Source of the DNA: an uncultured Verrucomicrobiota bacterium
GTDB lineage: Bacteria > Verrucomicrobiota > Kiritimatiellia > CAJWTS01
NCBI GenBank assembly: GCA_913047795.1
Contig: CAJWTS010000007.1
Location: 21,387 to 85,386, forward strand
Length of the DNA stretch: 64,000 bases
Direction: 5' to 3'
Both the position numbers and the translations under genes were made by a program. Below the pieces are notes generated by a model that was not told the origin of the DNA, made no database searches, and was given only the letters and a program-made list of their open reading frames with translations. This document shows positions 33,032 to 42,002 of the stretch, piece by piece (within the stretch, counting starts at the first letter, position 1; each line of letters opens with the position of its first letter).

Positions 33032-34498
33032 ATGACCACAATCGCTCCAGCCTTCAGATGCGGCCTACTCGCAATATGCATCTCTCTCCCGACACTCGCT
33101 TGCGCGCAGGCCCGACCGTCATGCGCGGTACTGTCCTTCGATGTAGGCACCGATATTCACCCGGGACTCGGTGGTGTCCTCGCCAATCGCTGTGCCAGAC
33201 TCTTGATGCAATCTGAGCAGTACACGGTTCTGCCGCGCAGGGCGACAAATGAGAAACTCGAAGCAGCGGCGTTCGATCCCGCGACCTACGACTCACCGGC
33301 CGCGGCGGCCCTTGCAGCCGGCAAGATACTTTCCGTCGATCACGTCTTCCATGGCGTTGCCGCACAGGATGAAAAATCGTACAGCTTGACGGTCTGGCTC
33401 ACGGACGTAAAAGCCGGGCGAGCATTGCTCAAGGCCCGCACGAAATACCGCGGGGATCTCGATGGTCTTGTGGAAACCGGAACTCGCGATAACATCGTTC
33501 GCCTGCTGGACATCGAAGACCTACCCGAGGCTGCAGCAACGGAAACGGGCGCGGCCCGAGAAGGGCGCAAGACGAGCCAGAAGACAGAGGAGGATAACGA
33601 TCCGGGATCTGGTTCGCGATTTATAACCGGGATTAAGGGACTTTTTTCGTCAACGCATGAATCGGAAACCGTCGCGGACGCATCCGTTTCTACGAATTCA
33701 CTACCGGCCGAACCGGAGGTCGTCGCTCCAGTCGATCCTCAGCCGATCACCGCGACGGAGGCCGAACCCTCGCAACAAAATTCGTTATTCAATGGCATAC
33801 GCAACTGGCAGGGGTTTGAAACTACCGGTGATGTGCTTTCCAATTGGAACGACCGATGGTTCGCCGGTCGCGTCGAAATCGGATCGCGTCTCACGGTCAA
33901 CACGCTGCTGGACGACAATCCAGACTTAGGCAGTATCACCGGCCTTGAGGAAAGCCAGGATTATCGCCCGAACCGAATCGTCCTGAAGATTCATACCTCC
34001 GACCGTTTCGACATAGAAATCACGATGGATAAACTCAAAGCCCGCACGAGGACGAAGGATGGGCAATCGGATGGGGTCATGAAGATGAGCGGCCCGATCC
34101 TGAGTGGCATCTATTACCATCGTGGAGAATCCTCTTTGACGCCCTTCGGCGGCCTGGGCCTCGCCTTTTACGATGGTTCCTTCTCCGAGAAGACGTACTG
34201 GGACATGGGGTACCCCAATACGCAGAATTGGATTGATGCGGGCCGCCCGCAGACACCATCGGCTTCTGGGCGAAGACGCCAAATGAAGGTCGACGATGCG
34301 GTCGGAATCGTCATCGTCGGTGGCGTCGACTGGAAATTCCATGACAAGTGGGTTGCGGAGCTCCTGCTACGCTACATGTCTATCGAAACAGATGTAACTG
34401 CCAATGTCCGGATACACGGCAGACACGAATCCAGCAAAACAGCCGCATTCACCCTCGACAATATCGCCGGCGGCATCGGCGTCCGGCGCATCCTGTAG
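33032..34498 (+). CDS. exported CsgG-like plus outer-membrane beta-barrel protein
   Basis: A 488-residue exported protein with a signal peptide ending near LACAQA. Residues about 27-160 resemble a FlgO/CsgG-type domain (SCAVLSFDVGTDIHPG, QYTVLPRRATNEKL, DHVFHGVAAQDE, LTVWLTDVKAGRALLKA). A Ser/Pro/Glu-rich linker follows (to about 260), then a C-terminal OmpW-like barrel with alternating strands (WFAGRVEIGSRLTV, SLTPFGGLGLAFYDGSF, AVGIVIVGGVDWKF, WVAELLLRYMSIE). The gene lies 20 bases before a membrane glycosyltransferase-like gene. No function is known; an outer-membrane assembly or export role is conceivable. Confidence 0.7.
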   Translation: MTTIAPAFRCGLLAICISLPTLACAQARPSCAVLSFDVGTDIHPGLGGVLANRCARLLMQSEQYTVLPRRATNEKLEAAAFDPATYDSPAAAALAAGKILSVDHVFHGVAAQDEKSYSLTVWLTDVKAGRALLKARTKYRGDLDGLVETGTRDNIVRLLDIEDLPEAAATETGAAREGRKTSQKTEEDNDPGSGSRFITGIKGLFSSTHESETVADASVSTNSLPAEPEVVAPVDPQPITATEAEPSQQNSLFNGIRNWQGFETTGDVLSNWNDRWFAGRVEIGSRLTVNTLLDDNPDLGSITGLEESQDYRPNRIVLKIHTSDRFDIEITMDKLKARTRTKDGQSDGVMKMSGPILSGIYYHRGESSLTPFGGLGLAFYDGSFSEKTYWDMGYPNTQNWIDAGRPQTPSASGRRRQMKVDDAVGIVIVGGVDWKFHDKWVAELLLRYMSIETDVTANVRIHGRHESSKTAAFTLDNIAGGIGVRRIL

Positions 34499-34518
34499 CT
34501 TCGCCGTCCTCACCCGCC

Positions 34519-37086
34519 ATGCGGTCGTGGACTGTAATACTCTGTTCGCTCGTCGGATCGACGATTGTCTGGCTGACGTTCGTGTGGCCGCTACCGACGT
34601 ATCTGACCCAGGGCATTCCCTCGAGCTACGGGAGCGAGGCCATCGATGCCTATTGCGCCGAACTGGGCATCGAAGCCATCGCACACCAAAACATGGTCCC
34701 GGGCGATCATCTCCAGCTGATGTATCACTTCTGGCTCGCCAAGGATATGATCGAGGGTCATACGCCGGTGATGTACAACCTGTACGAGTTCAACACGGGT
34801 GACGACGACGAGCGATACCATCTCAGCCCTTACTATATTCCGTTCTCCTTGTTTTTTACGATCGGCTCATGGTTCGGCGGACGAGCGCTTGGGTTCAACT
34901 TCGCGGGTTGGGCCTCTATATGGATGACGTACCTGTTCAGCTGGCTGCTGATCCGCCGCTATACCGGCAACAACTGGTCCGCAGCACTGCTTGCCGTGCC
35001 GGCCATAGCCCTGCCCTTCCGCTGGGTTGCACTTCTCGGAGGAAGCCCATCTGGCTTCGCCATGTCGCTCATCCCCGCCCTGCTGTACGGCCTGGATCGG
35101 GCCGTCGCCGACGACTGCCGGATCGGCGGGCTGATCGCCGGCGTGGCTATTCTGTTGGCATACTGCAGCGACACGTTCGTGTTCTACTACGGTGGCCTTG
35201 TGGGACCCTTCTGGTGTCTGCTCGTTCTGATTCGGCGGAAAAATTTCGCCTGGTCGCGAATGGGCGGTTACACCGCCTTGATCCGGGCCTTGCTTCCCTA
35301 CCTTCTATTTGCGGTGATCGCGCTTTTTCTCAGTCAATCCACTGCAAACAAGATCGCGGGCTCTGTGGCTGCCGGCGGACGTTCTCTGGCTGAAGTCGCG
35401 CTCTCCAGTCCACATGCCCGCGGGCTGCTCACCTGGAATCTGGCCGACGCGCCCGATAATCGAATCTTCCTGGGGTACACAACGGTTTTCGGTGGCGCAC
35501 TCTGCCTGGGAATATGCCTGTGGCGTTTTTTGCGCAACCCCTCCGGGGAGTGGCGTCTCGCGATATCTGCGGCCGCTCTCGCGACGGCGGCGGTGGTTAT
35601 TGTTCTCCTCTGCCTGGGTGTCCATGGCCCGCTGGATGGGCGACTCCTGATCGGCGCGCGGAAGTTGGTTCCGTACTACACGATGGTTCGCCAACCGGAC
35701 AAGATCCTGGTGCTACTCCCAACCGTACTCTGTATGCTCTATGCTCTTGCCCACGGGCACACGGATGCCCGCCCGCGCGTCGTCGCGATCATCTTCATCG
35801 CCGCTGTCTGGTTTGAGCAGGCGTCACAAATTACACCGCCAATCTCTTTGATTCAGGACCAGCAGGCGGCTTACCAGGCCGTCGTCGACGATGCCGACGA
35901 CGAGCCACCGCGTGCGATGGCTATTCCACTGTGGCCGGGAAATTCACATTTCTCTTCCATCTACGAACATTTCGCATCGCTCTACCGCCTTCGCATGGTC
36001 AACGGTTATCGGCCCTTCGTCGCCGCGTCCTATCGTGAGCAGATCTTTGAGGGTTTCTCGTCCGTCAACCGCGGCACCCTGACCAACGCACAGCTCGACA
36101 ATCTTATCGGGCGCGGCATTCACTATTTGCTCCTGCATTCCGATATCTACCCCGAGAAGGTCAGCCCCTATCCCTACGCCCTGACCCTGCGTTTGCTCTT
36201 CGAGAACCCCCGCATTCGATTCCTCGCGCAGGACGAGCGAGTATGGGCATTCAAAATCCTCGCGGAACCCGATGAAGAGGACTTGCCCACGTTTATCCGT
36301 CATCTGGACACTTTCTTTCCCGCGCGACGCTACGAATTGGAAAGATTCGCAAGGGCCGCTCATCGCGTATCGAATGCGGATGACGCCTGCCGACGCCGCT
36401 ACATCACACTCGATTCCACCGCGGAATCGCTCGTGGCAAAACGATTCAACGCCAGTCCCGCACCCGACCCACAGCTCATGATTCGTGCGCGGGGACCCGG
36501 GGCCTTTCGGTTGACCTTCGAAGAAGGCGGTTACGATCAGGTGCACGAACTTTCGAACACAAACTGGACCTGGCTAATCGTTGCGCCCGACGACGATGCC
36601 GTTCTGAGTCACCCGTTTACACCGCGCTTCCAGTGGGTGCAGGGCGAGCCGGACCTTGACCATATTCTCTTGATGGCGGGGAAATGGACCCTAAATGCAG
36701 AGACCGTGACACTACCCGTCCAGTCGCTCTTCCACGCCGGCTATTACGATCCCGACGAACAAGCGATCATGCTACTCCCCGATCGAGACCGAATCGGCAC
36801 GATAGCTTACGGGCCGCTACTACCTATTGCGCGGGGTCATTACCAGGCTCGCCTGCAGTTCTCCAGCACAGCACCCGCTGGTACCGTTCTTGGCGAATTC
36901 CGCGTCTGGCGTGCCAACGATACACAGACGGTGCCGGTGCCATTGATATCCGGCGAGTCCGGCATGATTTCTTTTCACCAACCCTCGAATCTCCCGATCC
37001 GATTCACGATCATCTACTTCCGCACCGGGGACATGCAAATTCGTTCTTTAACCTATTCGAAGATGACCACGGCGGGCACAGAATGA
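34519..37086 (+). CDS. large polytopic membrane protein, glycosyltransferase-C-like
   Basis: About 855 residues. The ATG at 34519 (MRSWTVILCSLVGSTIVW) is chosen since the longer frame runs back over the preceding gene. The N-terminal 470 residues contain about ten membrane helices with loops such as YGSEAIDAYCAELG and DDDERYHLSPYYIPFSLFF after helix 1, an acidic first loop like that of GT-C enzymes (YfhO/PMT-like). The C-terminal 380 residues are soluble and form a probable beta-rich domain. It overlaps the next gene in ATGA. It probably transfers a lipid-linked sugar; donor and acceptor are unknown. Confidence 0.75.
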   Translation: MRSWTVILCSLVGSTIVWLTFVWPLPTYLTQGIPSSYGSEAIDAYCAELGIEAIAHQNMVPGDHLQLMYHFWLAKDMIEGHTPVMYNLYEFNTGDDDERYHLSPYYIPFSLFFTIGSWFGGRALGFNFAGWASIWMTYLFSWLLIRRYTGNNWSAALLAVPAIALPFRWVALLGGSPSGFAMSLIPALLYGLDRAVADDCRIGGLIAGVAILLAYCSDTFVFYYGGLVGPFWCLLVLIRRKNFAWSRMGGYTALIRALLPYLLFAVIALFLSQSTANKIAGSVAAGGRSLAEVALSSPHARGLLTWNLADAPDNRIFLGYTTVFGGALCLGICLWRFLRNPSGEWRLAISAAALATAAVVIVLLCLGVHGPLDGRLLIGARKLVPYYTMVRQPDKILVLLPTVLCMLYALAHGHTDARPRVVAIIFIAAVWFEQASQITPPISLIQDQQAAYQAVVDDADDEPPRAMAIPLWPGNSHFSSIYEHFASLYRLRMVNGYRPFVAASYREQIFEGFSSVNRGTLTNAQLDNLIGRGIHYLLLHSDIYPEKVSPYPYALTLRLLFENPRIRFLAQDERVWAFKILAEPDEEDLPTFIRHLDTFFPARRYELERFARAAHRVSNADDACRRRYITLDSTAESLVAKRFNASPAPDPQLMIRARGPGAFRLTFEEGGYDQVHELSNTNWTWLIVAPDDDAVLSHPFTPRFQWVQGEPDLDHILLMAGKWTLNAETVTLPVQSLFHAGYYDPDEQAIMLLPDRDRIGTIAYGPLLPIARGHYQARLQFSSTAPAGTVLGEFRVWRANDTQTVPVPLISGESGMISFHQPSNLPIRFTIIYFRTGDMQIRSLTYSKMTTAGTE

Positions 37087-39875
37087 AGGTGCGGGCACCG
37101 ATGCTTCTGCTGGCATTGATCTGCGTCGTAGCACTCTACGGCCGTTCCGCCGGTCTCTTTCGCGGTCTCCACGCATCACCCGCATACATCTTTCATTCCG
37201 ACTCCTCGCGCCAGGTCGCCGAACTGAACGAGTTCCTGCACAACAAATACTTTCATTACGCGGCCAACCGAACACACGACGGCTACCCCTATTTCCTGAA
37301 CCATTTTGACGAATGGATCCTTCGTATCGCCTGGCCGGCATACCGCGCCACCCAGACGTTTTTTAGCCCCGACAATCCTGCGCCGCCACTGCCGGACCGG
37401 TTAAGCCTGTTTTTCTGCGCACGTTCATTGCGGGTTCTTTACGGCCTCGCGGTGGTCCTGCTTGTCTATGCAACCGCACGCGCGATGCGCCTCGGCCGGC
37501 CCGCCGCATTGTTCGCCTCGCTGGCGGTCGCGTTGGCCCCGGTGTCAATCGCCATCTCACATTCGGCCACCGGTGACATCGGCACAGATCTGTTCAGCAG
37601 CCTGGCTTTGCTGTTTCTCGCCCGGTTCGCGAAGGCCGATCGAAAAGGCTGGTTGATCTTGCTGGGTATCGCGATTGCATTCACGTTCGCGAGCAAGTAC
37701 CACGGCGTGCTCGTCGCTTTGCCGGCGTTCCTTTACTTTCTGCCGCGACTCAACAGGGCGCCGCGCGGGCCCACACTCGCATCCGCCTCAATGATTGCCT
37801 TCGCTTTCCTCTTCGGTCTCGCGGTCGCCATGCCACACCTCGTTACCGCCTGGGATCGCTCCACACACGACATCCTGGCCTACCTGGCCTACGTGAAAAA
37901 TCACCGCGTCGACGAAGCCTTCCTGCAACAGTCATTCCTGTCCCGAGCCTGGTTCGGCATCACGACCAATACGATTCCCGTACTCGGGGCACTGGGCATC
38001 GTCCTCGCAGTCCTCGCGCTAGCCGGAACGGCCCATGCCGCCGTAACGTTGATGCGTGGTTTTCGATCCGATGCGGAGCCGAACCCCGAGCAGCGTCGTG
38101 TCGCAATCGCATTTGCAATCTGCATGTATCCATGGATCGTTATTGCGCTTGCCCTTGCCGGCAAGCGCAACGTGCAGCCTTTTCATTTCTCGTTCGTTCA
38201 AATTCCGCTCGCCCTGGGCGCCGCCTACTGCGTGGACACCGCGTGGCGCCAGGGCTCTTCGGTGCGACGCATCGCTTGTGGCCTGCTCGTGAGTCTGGCC
38301 TTGCTCGAACTCGGCCACACCGCCAATCGTGAAACCTATTTCTGGAAGCGAGAAGACTCGCGACGCATTGCCAAGATCTTTGATGCCGACGTGATGCGCT
38401 TCGGTATGCGTTCCGAAAAGTGGCCGCACAACAGTGAACACGTCGTAAAAAAGCTTTTCCTTGAGCCGTCGAATCCCTCCGTGTTCCGTAATCGTCCCCG
38501 CTGTATCGTGACCGATGACCCGGAATACTGGGCATCGAACCATGTGCCACTCTGCGCAACCGTCCCATTCCCGAACGCGCCTTACTGGATATTCTGCAAT
38601 GGCCCGGTATTTCTGCGTAACGATCGCCTGTTCCATGTCCCAACCCGGGAGAAAACCCTGCGCGAACTCGTCCTCTACACGCAACCTGCACGTATCCGAA
38701 TGGGTATTCGTTCCGCTTCACATCCGATCGATCTGACAATCAATCTCGGCGGTGACCGCCAGAGGGTCCGCATGGCGCCGAATGACCAGCAAATCGTGGC
38801 GTTCGAACCCGTACGATGGCAACACGCCGCTCCCGCGCGAAATGTTGACGAAGACATCTATCGCGTACCGCTCGAGATTCACTCACGGGCCGGCGACGCA
38901 TGGACAAGCATCCTCGACGACGAACGCGCGGCGCTGAACTTCCGCACCTTCGGATTCACGGATGTCGACACGGTGCGAGAGCGCCTGGCGCACTACCGCT
39001 CCGCGCCGGACAACAACCCGATTGAAAACGCGTACTACGTCTCGGCAGAGAAAGGCTATGACGTGACGATCGGCGCCGACGACACGACAACACTGGATCT
39101 CTTTCCGCTCCAAACTGTGCTGGGCAATGGCGCATATGTTCTTGCCCTCGAACTGACGGCCGTGCGTGAGGATATGGTTTTCGACGTGGTCGTCGCTGAT
39201 CCCGTGACGGGAATCGAACTTTCGCAGACAGCGCAACAACTGACGGTGCCCGCGGGGAGCTCCGGGGCCACGTATCGTTTCGTGAAACCGTACGCCCCCT
39301 ATCGATGTACGGTCCGCCTTCGTTCTCGCAGCGGCGGTGGGCGGCTCGTCGGGTGGTCCCTCAGGCCGGACGCCCAAAAAATCGAGACCGATCTTCAACA
39401 TGCGCTTGTAACGGGAAAACTTCCCGAATGGTCCGCACGGTTCGACTCAAGCTGGAAGGCATGTGAATCCGGCCGCGACGCGATCGCAACGTTCCGTGGA
39501 ACATGCGAATTACTTGATCTGCAGATCCCCGATGAGCTTCGGCCGGGTCAGGCATTCGAAATCACGTGCTGCGTCAGGCTGGAAGGCTTCCCCGCTGCAA
39601 CGCTGCCGGAATCTGCCTTTTTCGTGCACATGCTCGATGGAAACGGAGTTGTGGTAGCCGTTTTCGGCTGGGGTCTTGCCAATTGCGGGTACGAGTCTTC
39701 CGCCGCTCCGCGTCAGATTCATGTACTTTCTGCTGATATCGTTCCCGGCACCTACGAGATCAAGGCAGGGATGTGGAATCCCCGCCTGCGTAGCCGCTAC
39801 CTGGCCGAATCGGAGGCACTCCCTGTCGACCACGCAAATCGACTTATCAAAATAGGTCGGATTCTGGTAAAATAA
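37083..39875 (+). CDS. large PMT/GT39-like membrane protein
   Basis: About 930 residues from the ATG at 37083, coupled to the previous gene by ATGA. The N-terminal 500 residues hold an ArnT/PMT-like bundle: an early loop with IFHSDSSRQVAELNEFL (Asp in the first periplasmic loop), YFLNHFDEWILRIAWP, AMRLGRPAALFASLAVALAP, SHSATGDIGTDLFSSLALL and FASKYHGVLVALPAFLYFL. The C-terminal 400 residues are soluble and end in a beta-sandwich (PGTYEIKAGMWNPR). Probably a dolichol/undecaprenyl-sugar-dependent transferase or oligosaccharide-modifying protein. Specific substrate unknown. Confidence 0.78.
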   Translation: MKVRAPMLLLALICVVALYGRSAGLFRGLHASPAYIFHSDSSRQVAELNEFLHNKYFHYAANRTHDGYPYFLNHFDEWILRIAWPAYRATQTFFSPDNPAPPLPDRLSLFFCARSLRVLYGLAVVLLVYATARAMRLGRPAALFASLAVALAPVSIAISHSATGDIGTDLFSSLALLFLARFAKADRKGWLILLGIAIAFTFASKYHGVLVALPAFLYFLPRLNRAPRGPTLASASMIAFAFLFGLAVAMPHLVTAWDRSTHDILAYLAYVKNHRVDEAFLQQSFLSRAWFGITTNTIPVLGALGIVLAVLALAGTAHAAVTLMRGFRSDAEPNPEQRRVAIAFAICMYPWIVIALALAGKRNVQPFHFSFVQIPLALGAAYCVDTAWRQGSSVRRIACGLLVSLALLELGHTANRETYFWKREDSRRIAKIFDADVMRFGMRSEKWPHNSEHVVKKLFLEPSNPSVFRNRPRCIVTDDPEYWASNHVPLCATVPFPNAPYWIFCNGPVFLRNDRLFHVPTREKTLRELVLYTQPARIRMGIRSASHPIDLTINLGGDRQRVRMAPNDQQIVAFEPVRWQHAAPARNVDEDIYRVPLEIHSRAGDAWTSILDDERAALNFRTFGFTDVDTVRERLAHYRSAPDNNPIENAYYVSAEKGYDVTIGADDTTTLDLFPLQTVLGNGAYVLALELTAVREDMVFDVVVADPVTGIELSQTAQQLTVPAGSSGATYRFVKPYAPYRCTVRLRSRSGGGRLVGWSLRPDAQKIETDLQHALVTGKLPEWSARFDSSWKACESGRDAIATFRGTCELLDLQIPDELRPGQAFEITCCVRLEGFPAATLPESAFFVHMLDGNGVVVAVFGWGLANCGYESSAAPRQIHVLSADIVPGTYEIKAGMWNPRLRSRYLAESEALPVDHANRLIKIGRILVK

Positions 39876-39900
39876 CCCATTGAAGCTATCGGGGAGCGTC

Positions 39901-40536
39901 TTGATCCTGTCTAACCATAACCGCATTTATCCAATCACGCTGGCGATTATCGCGATAGCAGCAACCATCATGGTGGGCTGTGACAACGATGGTTCCGGTT
40001 CCTCAACACCCGACGTCGGGGATAACGACCCCATGCTCTGCGTGGCCGTGGGCGACAGCATCACCGATGGGCTCGACGGTATCGGCTATCCTGAAATCCT
40101 GGCCGCCATAACCGGCAAAACCGTCTTCAATTTCGGTGAACAAGGGCAGACCAGTGACGGCGGCATCAGCACCACGCGCAGCGCATTGAGCCGGCAACCG
40201 GGTTTCCTCCTGATACTCTACGGCGCCAACGACCTCTTGCGTGGTCGTGGCAACAGCACAATTATCGAAAACCTGCGGACGATCATTCGTCTCGCCAAGG
40301 ATAATCAAACGATCCCGGTCATCGCCACGCTGACGCCCATCATCGGCCGTGGACTCTCGAGCGCAACTGAAGCCCTGAACCGCGACATTCGCGTACTGGC
40401 GAATACAGAAGGTGCCAGACTCGTAGACTTGGAGAAGGCATTCGGCGGAGACCCATCGCTGCTCCTTTCCGACGGACTGCATCCTAACGACGACGGCGAA
40501 GAGTTGATGGCAAAGGCTTTCGCGAACAAACTCTAG
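39901..40536 (+). CDS. SGNH/GDSL hydrolase lipoprotein
   Basis: About 211 residues. The TTG at 39901 (GGGGAG six to ten bases upstream) gives a compact lipoprotein signal ending in the lipobox IMVGC; a TTG at 39880 is an alternative. The mature part has block I VAVGDSITDGLDG with the nucleophile serine, LYGANDLLRG (block III Asn) and the C-terminal SDGLHPNDDGEELM with Asp/His. This matches TesA-like esterases. It follows the membrane transferases by about 25 bases, so a role in deacylating the exported glycan is plausible, but unproven. Confidence 0.85.
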   Translation: MILSNHNRIYPITLAIIAIAATIMVGCDNDGSGSSTPDVGDNDPMLCVAVGDSITDGLDGIGYPEILAAITGKTVFNFGEQGQTSDGGISTTRSALSRQPGFLLILYGANDLLRGRGNSTIIENLRTIIRLAKDNQTIPVIATLTPIIGRGLSSATEALNRDIRVLANTEGARLVDLEKAFGGDPSLLLSDGLHPNDDGEELMAKAFANKL

Positions 40537-40649
40537 TCGGCCGCGAACACCTCAATACCCGCCATGAGACCCTGGCGCCTCGGGGGTCCACAGGTCACGG
40601 TGCCACGTAGTGCCGCGCCGTCATTGGCGGTTTCCCGGAATCGCAGACA

Positions 40650-41747
40650 TCATTCGGACGAGCCGATGATCTCCACAATCAAGTCCGCCGCGTGTCCATC
40701 ACCAAACAGTGCCGGCGGGTTCCCGTCCGGCCAATCTCCGCGCCCGACAGCCTCAACGATAGCCGGCGTCGACGGTCCAACGATGCGATTCCATCCCGAC
40801 TCAACCGTCTCCAACCATTCAGTCTCGTCTCGCATCGTGACGCACGGCGTCGCGAGAAAGTATGCTTCCTTTTGCAGCCCACCCGAATCGGTCAGCACGA
40901 CGGCAGCGTGGCGCAACAGCTTCAACATGTCGAAGTACCCGAGGGGATCGATAACAGCCCCGCCCGAACGCGCAAGTTTCTCGGTATAGGCACCGGAAAG
41001 ACCTTCCAGGGGCGCCCGCGTCCGCGGATGAATAGGAAAGACGACCGGCATATCCAGTTCAACAGCGGCCTCAAGAATAGCGCGAAGATTCTCCGGCTCG
41101 TCCGTGTTCGACGGGCGATGAACGGTCAACAGCGCGAACCCGCGGGACGCAATGTTGAGATCCGATAGAATCGTCGACTGCTGCTCCGCCCGTTCCCCGT
41201 AAACCCGTACCGCGTCCAGCATGGTGTCGCCGACCAGGTGCACACCGGACGCGATGTTCTCCTGGTTCAGGTTGCGCACGGCACGTTCGGTCGGGCACAT
41301 CAGGAGATCGGAACAGTGATCGGTCAGCACGCGGTTCGTCTCTTCCGGCATCGCCCGGTTGAACGAACGCAGACCGGCCTCAACATGACATATCGGTAGC
41401 CCCAGTTTGACGGCAGCAAGGGCACCGGCGAGCGTCGAGTTTGTATCACCATAGATCACCACGCTTGCCGGCTTCTGTTCGGCCAGAACGGCTTCGATCT
41501 CGCTCAGCATGGTCCCGGTCTGCCGCCCGGGAAATCCCGATCCAATGCCAAGATTGACATCCGGAGTCGCCAGTTCGAGATCGTCGAAAAACGCCTGGGA
41601 CATGCCGTAATCATAGTGCTGCCCCGTATGAATCAGGTACTCTGGTATGTCGGCCTTCCGAAGAGCGACGCTGACAGGTGCCGCCTTGATGAACTGCGGT
41701 CGTGCACCCACAACCGTGACAACCTTGTTTTGAATGGCGTTAGACAT
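40650..41747 (-). CDS. wecB: UDP-N-acetylglucosamine 2-epimerase (non-hydrolysing)
   Basis: A 365-residue enzyme that interconverts UDP-GlcNAc and UDP-ManNAc, the latter a precursor for surface polysaccharides. Motifs: VVGARPQFIKAAPV, HTGQHYDYGMSQAFF, YGDTNSTLAGALAA, HVEAGLRSFNRAMPEETNR, VHRPSNTD and LTDSGGLQKEA. All the catalytic and UDP-binding positions appear intact. A second, different copy is at 43886-45025 on the same strand, with the export protein between them. Confidence 0.93.
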   Translation of the reverse strand: MSNAIQNKVVTVVGARPQFIKAAPVSVALRKADIPEYLIHTGQHYDYGMSQAFFDDLELATPDVNLGIGSGFPGRQTGTMLSEIEAVLAEQKPASVVIYGDTNSTLAGALAAVKLGLPICHVEAGLRSFNRAMPEETNRVLTDHCSDLLMCPTERAVRNLNQENIASGVHLVGDTMLDAVRVYGERAEQQSTILSDLNIASRGFALLTVHRPSNTDEPENLRAILEAAVELDMPVVFPIHPRTRAPLEGLSGAYTEKLARSGGAVIDPLGYFDMLKLLRHAAVVLTDSGGLQKEAYFLATPCVTMRDETEWLETVESGWNRIVGPSTPAIVEAVGRGDWPDGNPPALFGDGHAADLIVEIIGSSE

Positions 41748-42002
41748 GTCTACACGATATCGAGGACGGCTTGCTCCGTTTCCCGAAATTTAATTTCCCA
41801 CGCAGCCTTGCGACTCCCTTTCTCACGAACACGATATCGAATCAATGATCACCTGCTCGTATCTGCTCCGTTCCAACCCTGGAATTCGCGCACGAAACGA
41901 TTGCCCAGGAGTTCGGTCGGGCTCAACCCATCGACCGCATTCGAACACACCCACCGGGCATCCAGAAAATAATGATTTCCCGCGAGCCGCGCTGGAACAG
42001 TC
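41748..42002. other. intergenic region with a direct repeat
   Basis: The gap between wecB and the export gene (255 bases) holds an 11-base direct repeat, CACGATATCGA, at 41753-41763 and 41830-41840. CGATATCG inside each copy is palindromic. No gene is seen. The repeats may be a regulatory site for wecB or chance. Confidence 0.4.

Noticed and set aside
34348..34518. Upstream extension of the membrane protein at 34519
   Set aside because: It overlaps the 3' end of the preceding gene and adds residues of unlikely composition; the ATG at 34519 starts a normal membrane helix.
36684..37082. Upstream extension of the membrane protein at 37083
   Set aside because: It lies inside the previous gene in another frame; the ATGA overlap marks the true start.
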